Below, in pieces: positions 33,901 through 43,643 of a stretch of 64,000 nucleotides of DNA. Origin of the DNA: Mastigias papua. Taxonomy: Eukaryota > Cnidaria > Scyphozoa > Rhizostomeae > Mastigiidae. A program made the position numbers and the translations under genes. Below the pieces are notes generated by a model. That model did no database searches and was not told the DNA's origin. It saw nothing but the letters and a program-made list of their open reading frames with translations. How positions within the stretch are numbered: the first letter of the stretch is position 1; the number at the start of each line of letters is the position of its first letter. The stretch spans positions 5,017,823 to 5,081,822 of the forward strand of contig OZ025273.1 in the NCBI GenBank assembly GCA_964019165.1, read 5' to 3'.

Positions 33901-36900
33901 ATTTTTTACCCCTCCCTCCCTCCCTCCTCCTAATCGAGCATTGTCATCTCAACAAGCTCCCCCCATTTTAGTGCAATGAATAATGCCCAGTTTTCATATC
34001 CTCCCATTTCACCCAAATAATGAATGTAAGGCAGCAAGAAGACACACTGTAAATGCAACAGCTACTGTTGACGCTTTCTGCTAGATAGAATGTGAAACTT
34101 TTCAACAGAGAATTAGTAATTTCAATCTAATGTTATGTCCCTCTAACCAATCACTCCTAGAATAACAGAATTAATATAAACATTAAAGACAACCTCTAGA
34201 TGGTACATTCTTAGAGACTATCATGACTTTATACAAATTTTGAGAATCCTTGTGATAATGTCAACAAGAGAAAGCCACCCCTTTCCCCCTCTAAGCATAA
34301 ATTATAGAACATCAAGAATTTACAATAATGTCCCCCTCCCCTAACAGATGACATCACATACATATGGCCCCTTGTTATGGCTGAAGGTTCACTAATGGAA
34401 CTTATATGTTCATCTGCAATACATACCCCATCAATTTCAATCTCAGGTTCTGAAAAATAAAACATTCCTCATTTAAGGTTCATAAGAACATTCACAAAGC
34501 ACACATAATTTAATTGTTTTGAGAGCCAGCTATTGATTGTTTCTTGCAATTCTGGGCCATAAAATCACAGTGATAAAGGAGTTTCATGGGGTATGGCATG
34601 ACCTTTCATGATCACAAATAAATTTTACATGTTGACTTTTCAGAAATTAAAACATAAAATCTGAAGAGTAAACTAGCTAGACCTAAAACAAAAGTCTTCC
34701 TCAGGAAAAATGCTTAAAATGCAATGGGAATTAAAGGAAATCACAATCAAATCACCAAACATTTGTGAATTTTTTATTTAAGTTAATAATGGTTTTGTCC
34801 TTAATGTAAAAACCACAAGAAATAGACTTAGGACTGATATGGTAGAGCTGGAAATAGGTACCTACCATCAGTTTCCATATCACTATCCTCTTTGTCTTCT
34901 GAATTTACTGTTTGTAATAAGCTGGCAACTTCAACAAGTGATGTTAATATTCTTTTGAGTTCACCAATAAACTATTAAGAAAACTACCATTGTCAATCAT
35001 TTCATTACTATAGTGGGCTTATCTATTACACATTTGATAACTAAGGACTCCAGTATACCGGTCACACTTAACAAATGCCAAATGATCACAAGCATATAAT
35101 AGAAGTACAAAGTTCATATTGAATGACTTGTATTCTATATCCAATTTTGTGACAAACTAAAATATTCATGTATAAACTTTGCAAAACCAGGTTAATATGA
35201 GATTATGTTCCAAGGAAGTAGCATATTTTAGGGGGTGCAGGGAATACATGCCCCCCTGAAGTCGATTAATTAGCTTACTAGCATTTGAGTAGGTGGGCAA
35301 TAAATCATCCTCCTCTTTGGTGTCAGGAGAGCAATTTCTACAATACTACACATTTGCTTGGAAGAAAATCCTCCTCTTTGGTGTCAGGAGAGCAATTTCT
35401 ACAATACTAAACATTTGCTTGGAAGCAAATCCTCCTCTTTGGTGTCAGGAGAGCAATTTCTACAATACTAAACATTTGCTTAGAAGCAAATAAAGCATAT
35501 GTAAAAAATCATATGTCTAGACTAAAGCAATTTATCCACGCCAGGAAAATAATAAAAGGAAAACCAAGGTGGGCAGTTTCTTTAGCAAACAATCAATGAG
35601 GTGGGCAACACATCACTTTCCTCATGTGATTGAAGAGAGCATGGAGGAGTACACAAGTGATCCCCCAGGCCTGGGAGGGAGTTGATTTTGGAGCTGAAAT
35701 ATGAATGTTTGGAAAGTATATATACTTTTCAAAAGTTGACAAATGTATCATGAATGATGCCCCCAAGGATTTGTAAAATATCTGCTTCTGTTCCAAGGCA
35801 CTGATGGTATTTGATAAAGCATGAGCTCATTTCAATCATACCAGTTCAAGGTAAAAGGCTACAAGTATTTGGCTTGATTACATTAATAACCAGAATTTAT
35901 ATCCTTTTGAAGTTGCATAATTGTGCTACTGGCATAGTATAAAAGATATACATACATCAAAAAGAACTGAGGTTCCTGTTGCCTGTGTAGCTGACTGTCC
36001 TTGTTCCTCATCAAGTTTTTCTGTAAATTTTTCTATACTTTCCCACTCAACTGTTTTGCAAGCAGCAACCTTGAAATTGGCAAAGAAGACACATCTATAC
36101 AGAGCATACATATACTGGTGTAAAATACAACATAGAACAGGTCTGGTATTACCACAAAAACACACCCTCAAAAAGTACTAGAACTATGATGACTAGATAT
36201 CAGCTACAGTTAAGTGAAACATCCAAGGATACCAAAATTCTTTGACTTGATTTACAGTACAATCCATCTATAAGGTACTTCAAGGCATCAGCTGATTTGG
36301 TACATTGTATCCAAAGCACACTATAACCAGGGTAAACTTCTACAGGTGAAAATTGCTCAAGCATAGGATGATATATGACTTTCAGCCCCATCCATAGTTA
36401 AGGCAGCTATTACTGGAAAATAGGTCATAGTCAAGATGTCAATGATGTGTATGATGGGCCTGCAAGGGGGAACAAACAAGAAAACCCCACAAAGTACATA
36501 ATGACCAAGGGACTTGTCTCTAGGGATCAAAAAAAGAGCATGCTACAACTCAAGTGCATTATAATCAGATCATACTGTAATACTGTAATAATTTATTTAC
36601 TAATCCTGGTTGTTATCTGACCAGTTCTTATTGATATCTACCATGTTTGTAGAGATTTTACAACCTATATATTAGACAGTCTTCTACTATTTCCCTATTG
36701 TTGCTCTTCCATTCTGCTTTCCTAAGTCCATAGAAACTACAAAAAATTTCAATGCAGTATGATACCTTCATAATAACCAAGATGAGAAAATCTACTCAAA
36801 ATAAACAGGGTAATAAAATGAGTGTATGTATTTATGTAGGAATACATCTAATCTGGACTGGTGGTATGTCCCACTTCACTACATGGAGAACATAACTAAT

Positions 36901-38441
36901 TGGCAAGATATTCAAAGGGCTGATTGTCACTGACTATGCATGTACTGTAACTAGAACAGGAACTTAGAGCAGCAGTGTAACTGATAATCTTATTGAGGTC
37001 TTTAAAAGGCATTTTGATAGCTTTAAACATCTAATCTGGACTGGTGGTATGTCCCACTTCACTACATGGAGAACATAACTATTTGGCAAGATATTCAAAG
37101 GGCTGATTGTCACTGACTATGCATGTACTGTAACTAGAACAGGAACTTATAGCAGCAGTGTAACTGATAATCTTATTGAGGTCTTTAAAAGGCATTTTGA
37201 TAGCTTTAAAGCATCAATTAGCCTTTTAGATACTAAGGAGTTGGTTGATTTGGTGATGTATATCATCATGAGATTCTCAGAAAGGTTGCCATTAAAAGGA
37301 ACATCTTGGAGACTATTACATCAGGTAGATGGGCTAAAATAGAAAGCAGGTGTCCTCTCAAAAGTACAGTATATAAGCATCCCCTGTTCTATTCTGTATT
37401 TGTTTATATTTGTACTTTAGTGTGTGCATTGCATGGACCATATTAGGCCATGTACAATCACAAACATACAATACCAGAAAGAGTGAATGATCAAATTGGA
37501 AATTGGATAACACTGCAATTTCACATTTCTAATCAAAACAATGACAAGCTTAAAAATACCTTTCTTGACATAGCAACATTGGGTACATCTCTTCTCCTTT
37601 TCCACATAACAAGCTCATCTTTGATAAGAACAAAGAAAAAGAATGAAATTATATTAACAGCTTCAAACAGATTCTTTGATTTTCTACCTCATACAACTCA
37701 AGAAAAAGACTAGCTTCAAAAATTTCAATTATAAAATTGAAATAATTCAACAGCATAAATGACCTGAGCTAACAAAATGTCAATTTATACCAGTAGAGAG
37801 AACATTGGAATTACACGCGGATGTAAAGAATCCGGCCAGTTGAATGAGGGACCCGCTTAACTGTTCTAAGCTATTAGCACTGTCATTAATAACATGGTCA
37901 ACTATCTACCTTCTATTATCAACAAGTTTCTTATTGCAAGAAGTATTTCAACCTATTGGCAAACTATTTCAACCTATCATTCAACAAGTCTATTGCTCTT
38001 CCATAGGTTATTCTGTCGTACACAGCACGCATAAATGCAAACGACGAGCCAACCATCAACTTAAAAATGGCCGCAAAGTAACTACAGTAAACTCTCCAAC
38101 GACCTTAGGCCATTCTTTATTCCAAGTGGAGAATTGTTTACTACTTAATATGCAGAATTGCTTTATCTAGTTTACATACCATTATCTTCAACACCTTCTT
38201 GTTCAAGTGTCTTTACATCCTCCAGAGCCTTCTTAGTTCTTGCTAAAACTACCCTATAAATACCATATTCTTTCGCATGTTTCTCGTCCAGAACTTTTTC
38301 CTTTACAGATTTAATTGTGTCTGCTTGACATGCAGAAATAATTCTTTCCTTTCCTTGTGCATCTGTCACTCTAATACTTAGAAGCAACCTTGATGGCTTA
38401 CTTAAATCTTCAAGACCAAGAAGCGGCTTAAATTCCCTCAT
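27910..38441 (-). CDS. UBAC1: UBA domain-containing protein 1 (KPC2), complete, 11 exons, 377 aa
   Basis: Accessory subunit of the KPC ubiquitin ligase (partner of RNF123/KPC1), which promotes p27Kip1 degradation in mammals. Exons, 5' to 3': 38441-38180, 37618-37560, 36069-35956, 34971-34866, 34449-34427, 32801-32731, 32034-31875, 31461-31375, 31216-31149, 28535-28465, 28022-27910. GT-AG borders and phases are consistent throughout (1134 nt). N-terminal ubiquitin-like region about 15-90 ([16 protein letters not shown]...); helical segment [19 protein letters not shown]; first UBA near 189-225 ([18 protein letters not shown], then [13 protein letters not shown]); second UBA near 266-302 ([27 protein letters not shown]); C-terminal STI1-like segment ([45 protein letters not shown]). 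Slightly shorter than human (405 aa), mostly in the linker. Exon 5 is only 23 nt. Introns 2 and 3 hold tandem duplications. Confidence 0.96.
29985..30400. repeat. Degenerate TTTTCCTGAC-rich element
   Basis: The block TTTCCTGACTTTTCC recurs in both halves of this stretch (near 30050, 30130, 30325 and 30365), starting near CAGGGTTCATACA. This is the look of a decayed non-autonomous DNA transposon. It lies in the large UBAC1 intron between exons 9 and 10. Boundaries are approximate. Confidence 0.35.
30830..30930. repeat. tRNA-like repeat fragment (copy 2)
   Basis: Contains AGATGGTCGCAAGTTTGTG, GCCCTGCCAGGGTTATTC and then TTCTCTCGTACTTTCTCTTC, the same tail that follows the tRNA-like sequences at 56.2 and 60.7 kb. 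The tRNA part is strongly decayed. Confidence 0.4.
33110..33285 (-). repeat. tRNA-headed SINE-like repeat (copy B)
   Basis: Read on the minus strand it starts with an A-box-like TGACCAAGTAGTTAGAGTGC, then a B-box-like GATGGTTGGAGCC, and runs into a body shared with 12825-12995. A and B boxes in order with a non-tRNA body are the layout of a tRNA-derived SINE. It is in the UBAC1 intron between exons 5 and 6. Confidence 0.5.
35309..35491. repeat. Tandem repeat, three copies of a 61-bp unit
   Basis: Copies start at 35309, 35370 and 35431 with CCTCCTCTTTGGTGTCAGGA and end near TTTGCTT(G/A)GAAG. Identity is very high. It is in the UBAC1 intron between exons 3 and 4. The ORF across it is the repeat translated. 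Confidence 0.9.
36845..37210. repeat. Tandem duplication, two copies of 183 bp
   Basis: Copies 36845-37027 and 37028-37210 differ at only two positions by my reading (AACTAATTGG/AACTATTTGG and CTTAGAGC/CTTATAGC), so the duplication is recent. It lies in UBAC1 intron 2. The second copy continues into an open plus-strand frame described under findings. Confidence 0.92.
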
Positions 38442-38459
38442 TTTACCGATAATTCCACA

Positions 38460-38760
38460 CTGACTAATGAATCAGCGGTATCCGCCATTCAACCTTCCAT
38501 CATAACAACACCGCTACCAGTTGATGCAGATATGTTCGTGAATCCCGCGTTTTTGGTGCGCGAAGGATGTCGAAAGAAGCCGCAGAACACCTTGACAAGA
38601 AGGGCTGCGGAGCAGCCGTTTTCTATCTTGACCACAGACTGGTCGTCTTCTATAACACCCAAAGGGTATGGTCTTAGAAGTTTCCCGGGGGCTTCGATGC
38701 CAGATCTCCAGACTTTTTTTAGCAAACCACCTGTTAAAGACAACTGACACAGCTACTGAT
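38460..38760. promoter_or_regulatory. GC-richer stretch at the UBAC1 5' end; possible bidirectional promoter or small gene
   Basis: Base composition rises clearly here relative to the AT-rich flanks, just upstream of the UBAC1 start codon (38441). Three overlapping ORFs cross it. The plus-strand one, 38532-38747 (71 aa, MFVNPAFLVREGCRKKP... ending FFSKPPVKDN), would be divergent from UBAC1. Two minus-strand frames of similar length overlap it. I recognise none of the products, and GC-rich DNA gives long chance ORFs, so a promoter or 5' UTR region is the safer reading. Confidence 0.4.
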
Positions 38761-41700
38761 TGCTAGTCTGCTTTCCTTACCGCTAATGATATACAGTAGT
38801 TGCAATCAAGTTTTTTAGTCAGTTGCAAACATGTATTTTCAAACTTGAACATAAACTGTAGCATATACCTGTGCAAATACAGGCTTCCAAAAGAGGTACA
38901 CAAATTGTCAGATATTGATGGAGTTTTGAGCTGAAGGAATTTCCAGCACCGTACTAGACAAAACGTTTAAAATACTACCTTATAATTAAACCAAAACAGA
39001 TAAAAAAATTTATGTGCAATTTTAGACTAAGCGACACATACAGTTTGAATTTATGATGTCTATAGATATACCTTTTACTATATTTCTAAACACCTCATTG
39101 TACTATTACTAAAGTTTTTTACTTTTCTTTACTTTATTTTATTTCACTTTACTTAACGTTCATTAGCCATATACCTATAATTGTTGGTTAACTGTAAATA
39201 GCTGGTTTATAATTGCTTTTCATTCGTTGTATGATAAATTGAAACAGCTTGCATTACAGTAAAATCTCCAAATAAGGGCCCTCACTTATATTCTAGCCAG
39301 GTTCTTATAAATGGTTTCATTCTATATCTACTAAGCAATGAATTCGGCCTGTTTGCCAATCAACCCCTTTCATGTATACTCAAAAAATATTGCATAAGAA
39401 ACTGTAAGAGGCAGGCTTTGTAGGGATAAGATTAGTGTTGTGAGCCTGCACCCTGATCGCTGGAACTACTTCATAAGAACCTGAACAGGCTTATTTAAAA
39501 ATCAGATTTTCACATTCCGCTTTAACTGTATTGTTATTTTAGGACATACCCTGTACAGTACGTTGCATACTGTATACAGTTTACCACAAGGTAAGGGTTC
39601 CTTTCACAAACCTAAAATTTGATCCACGAAGAAGAGTCATGACATCTTGAAGTGAGATATGCAGGGGATAAGACTGAGATGATGAAAAAATCCAGCAAGG
39701 GATTAATGCATCTTACATTGGAAAGGCTACGTACTAGCCTATTAGTCTCTTTGGCTGAATGTGTAGAAGGTAAGACTATTTTGCTCCCTGCAGTACAGTA
39801 TGAAGAAAAACTTCTAAATTGAGTCTCCACAAGGAAATCAAATTTTGCTTTTGGCAAGTAGTTTCCAGTACTCTACAAATGTGTCCCCACAAGAAATACT
39901 ATTTATGCAGGTCCATTAGTTCAACGAATTCCATTACTAAGCAGGATTTACCCCAGTGGGGCTAGGGGGCTATAGCCCCCGTCGAACCGTACTAGCTCTC
40001 TGTAGGAGGGTGGAGAAGTCCTTTCTCGGAGTTATTTTAGTAGTGCTAGTACTCTTATAGTATCTTGGCCCCCCTCCATCGAAAAATTCCTAGCGCCACC
40101 CCTGTTACTGAGTTTTATAATCGTAAATGTTTTTAGTGTACATGCAATAACATACCTGAGTTTCGTTTAATAACATCCTTGAACTTCTTCCATTAAAGTT
40201 AAAATTGTTGGGTGTTGAAAGGAAAATCGTTTTATTCTTGGCTAGGTGCTGTCATCTGACAGTAGCAGCTTTCATTTAGAAAAACGTTTAGTGCCAGGAT
40301 CACTACGATCGCTGAAATGAACCATTGTGTTATCTAAAAGCACAACAGCTGATGGGAGAGTAGCAATTTGTACCAAAACTGAGCAAGCAGTTGCAGTTAT
40401 CGTAAAACTGCTGACAGCGTCTAAAATCAGTGGTCTTCACTACATATAGCTGCCTTGACAATTCAAATGCTGCTTTGAAAAAGAACATTAATGGTTAGAG
40501 AATTAATGGGTACTGAATTTTGCTGCGAAATTTGTTGCAAATAGAACAAGATCATAGATATATAGTATACTTAATAGCTTCCTAATAGGAAATAGGTGCA
40601 ATTCTTCAAAGTTCTCCTTCGGGCCTCACCTGTAAATCATCAATTTACTAACTTTTGTAGAAGAAATAAATGCATTAGAAACATGAGGCTAAAACAAGAC
40701 GAAACTTAAGAAACATTTAAGAAACAAGAGCAGGCTGAGTTTCAAAAGTAAGCTTGAAAAATCTGCTCTGCTTGACATTTTTTTTGTTCTGATAGCTGGC
40801 CAAAAAATTGAGATGTCTGTATTACCAACAATGGCGTGAACTCATGTGGAAACCAAGGCTGATCCGCAACAACAACCAACCAAACGAAACAAATTATCCA
40901 TGTCCTATCTACGGTACCCCATTGGGGGTAGAAGGGCCCGGACTCGCAACTGTACTACGCTATGATGATGAAGACTTTTCTAAAACGTTATAATATTTAA
41001 ACGAGGCAAATGGGTTGTTTAGTTCTGTGAAGTGATGTGAACGAAATGGAAAATGTCTAACATTATGTTTTGCCATGTGAATATTACACGTACAATACTG
41101 TACCATTCATCATAACTAATGTAAAGTAAATAGCTAAGGGGAAATTATCAAACAGGTGTTTCGTCACATTTGGAAGAGCACGAAGGGTGTGTAGAAGCCC
41201 TTACCTGTCTGCTTAGCACCATATAACTATCATCTGAATATAGTGAGGAGTGTATATGTTTGGGTTTATTCACTAAGATATCATGCATAATAAATGAGGA
41301 CCATTGTCTTGTCTAATTCTTGCATTCCTTCTATATTTACATACATTGCATGAGGCACTGTAAAATTTTAAACAGCGATTTGTCCTCCTTTGTTTTATCA
41401 AAGTATGCTTTACAATGGGCAAGAAATGAGTTCGATGTTCAGAAAGCTGTTGATGGTACCTTTTCAACCCCTCTTCTGCACAAAAGCTTTCCTCGCGTGC
41501 ATGATAAGGTGTGAACATTTCCCGTTAAATATTAACCAATGTATTCCTCTAAGAGTGAAATTGCTTGGAGGAACTCGTTCGGTCGAAATTGCTATGGCTT
41601 ACACCATTAACGAGCCACAACCATCCCCCGTACCGTCCCGCCCCTCCCCGCCCCGTTGAGCAATGCTATCTTAAGCAATTATGAAAACGCTGCAGATAGA

Positions 41701-42407
41701 AGTGTATGTTTCGGTTATGGACTCAGCAGTTGATGAGAGGGAAATCTGTGTACATTCTAACTGTTATCAAGGAAAAGGGACAGTGGTCGGAATTTCATAG
41801 AAATATATGGGTGTTCCAAGAACTTCTGGCAGGCATTATGCTTTAGCACTAGTGTCTGAGACGATCCACATATCTCCATCTATCAAATGGATAACCCACT
41901 TAAATATATAGCCTACTTGCTCTTATTTAGTGATGTGACAAATGGGGGACGTGGGGCGTGAGTTTCTAAGAGAGTTCATTGTACAGCAGGAAAGTTATCA
42001 TGCGTTTGGAGGTTTGACCAAATTTCAACCTTTAATTCATTCATCCTGTTGATCATAGTTGACTACTCTCTCTTTTTATTGATAATGCAAGTATCTTGCT
42101 TTTTATTGCAACTTTCATAACTTTTTCTTGTATTCTGGAAAAAAAATTTGGTTAAATCTGCCATCATTGTTTTGGTTGTGCTCTGAAAGCAAAAATTGTT
42201 GGTCATTATGTTTTGAACGCGCCACCCCCTCCCACCCAAACTAAATTCTCTAAGCACATCTCTGCTCATATTGATAGTTCATGAAAGATATGCAAAATTC
42301 ATATACAGTCTTGGGTTGTTTGTACTATACCAACCATTAAAAGCCTACAATCATCCAATCATCCCTCATTTAGGGATGCGTAATCCAATCTGCTAATAAC
42401 TTTGATT
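38761..42407. other. Intergenic region between UBAC1 and the FERM gene
   Basis: No gene is supported. A MITE-like start (ACAGTAAAATCTCCAAATAA) occurs at about 39257, of the kind seen in short TA-flanked elements, but I could not place its other end. The ORFs at 39.6, 40.8 and 41.3-41.6 kb have no protein-like features. Confidence 0.5.
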
Positions 42408-43643
42408 CTAAGGTTTATCTCTCTTCGTCCCAAAATATTGATCACTTACTTTCCTGTCGCTTGATTTTCTATGCTGGATTACTGGAAAGTGCAATCGAGA
42501 CACACTTCTTTCAAATATTGAGCTTTTACGTTTGGGTAATCTCTCACTAATCACAATATCAGCTCCGTTGCTCTCAGATCTTTGATTGAAGCTTAATGCT
42601 TGGGTAAGTGCTGTGATAAACCCTGCTTCGTCAAATTTTTGAATCTCTTTACAGAATTTTGTAAAGTCTTTTGCCTTCGTTCTGTCGTAGAACTGAAGTG
42701 TAGTTTCATCAGTCTCACTTTCGTAACCAAATATTGTTACCATGTTCTTACATGCTGAGATTTCGTCTATCTCTTGGAAGTCCCATTTGGTGTACTGCTT
42801 CCACATGTCATTCCATTCTGCAAAAATCCGTATACTAGTAGAACCAACGCTTACGATGCAATTGGTTATGGGCTCATTCTCGAGGTCTGCTATGTCCGCT
42901 AGAAATGTATGCGTACCGACGGCAGGCAGCTTCAGTGAGAGTTTAATGAAGCCAATTTGCGCCTCGATTGCAGTCATCAGTGGTAGCTCGTTTGAGTATT
43001 TTACCAGTGTGGATATGACGTTGTCTAAAGAGTTCGATTTGATAATGTTTTGCGGGAGGTAATGAGATAGTAAGTTTACATTGAGCAACGCCCTTCCATC
43101 TAAAGGATCCACTAGCAAGCAATAAAAAGCCAACTTCAAGCATTCGTCATCGAAGCCTTGAAACTTCAACAGGTTATGCATCTTAATCAGATCCCATCGC
43201 AGCTGCTCGAAAAGAAATCTTACTGCTGTTGCAGACAAAATTTCGTAAGAAGACACGATGATTTTTGCCCGAAGGTACAACTTGCATGTCTTTAGGAGAG
43301 TATCAGCAATGGCATTGCACTTATCACTACCCGACAGGCTCTCCTCCGTTGCAATTGCCCACTTTGGAAAGATGCTATTGAGGCATTTGCTTTCTGAGAG
43401 AAAATGGTACTCGTTATATTTGTACAGTGCCAATCCGAACATTTCAGTTTCAATAATGCCCAGACGGGCGCAAGCACTTGATACAACGTTGCCGCAAGAT
43501 TCCTTGGTGTTGTGTATCAAGGTCAGTATTGAATAATCCGGGCAGATTATATTCAATAGAAACTGTTCGTTGAATTTCCATAAACAACCAATGGATGATT
43601 TACGCCTCTTTACGTTGGTTGCTCCTTCAACTGCGCTCGCCAT
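42408..43643 (-). CDS. FERM-domain protein, intronless, 411 aa
   Basis: Single uninterrupted frame from ATG 43643 (MASAVEGATNVKRRKSS) to TAG 42408. A frame extends 27 nt further upstream but lacks an earlier ATG. Three FERM lobes are visible: an F1 ubiquitin-like lobe about 25-95 (LLNIICPDYSILTLIHNT, LGIIETEMFGLALYKYNE); an F2 helical lobe about 125-230 (YLRAKIIVSSYEILSATAVR, FLFEQLRWDLIKM, and eAqigF-type AIEAQIGFIKLSLKLPAVG, HTFLADIAD); and an F3 PH-like lobe about 240-340 (IVSVGSTSIRIFAEW, KWDFQEIDEIS). A short basic Ser-rich tail follows. RKSS occurs three times (residues about 14, 368 and 390), each a plausible basophilic-kinase site. FERM domains bind membrane lipids and cytoplasmic tails of membrane proteins. 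I cannot name the subfamily. The lack of introns, unlike its neighbours, suggests an old retrocopy or intron loss. Confidence 0.85.
   Translation of the reverse strand: MASAVEGATNVKRRKSSIGCLWKFNEQFLLNIICPDYSILTLIHNTKESCGNVVSSACARLGIIETEMFGLALYKYNEYHFLSESKCLNSIFPKWAIATEESLSGSDKCNAIADTLLKTCKLYLRAKIIVSSYEILSATAVRFLFEQLRWDLIKMHNLLKFQGFDDECLKLAFYCLLVDPLDGRALLNVNLLSHYLPQNIIKSNSLDNVISTLVKYSNELPLMTAIEAQIGFIKLSLKLPAVGTHTFLADIADLENEPITNCIVSVGSTSIRIFAEWNDMWKQYTKWDFQEIDEISACKNMVTIFGYESETDETTLQFYDRTKAKDFTKFCKEIQKFDEAGFITALTQALSFNQRSESNGADIVISERLPKRKSSIFERSVSRLHFPVIQHRKSSDRKVSDQYFGTKRDKP

Noticed and set aside
35309..35491. CRISPR-like or coding repeat
   Set aside because: Three contiguous 61-bp tandem copies inside an intron; no spacers and no conserved protein.
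37844..38170. 108-residue plus-strand ORF as a gene
   Set aside because: It lies in UBAC1 intron 1, starts near a degraded TIR-like sequence, has low complexity (repeated FQPI), and lacks splice or family support.
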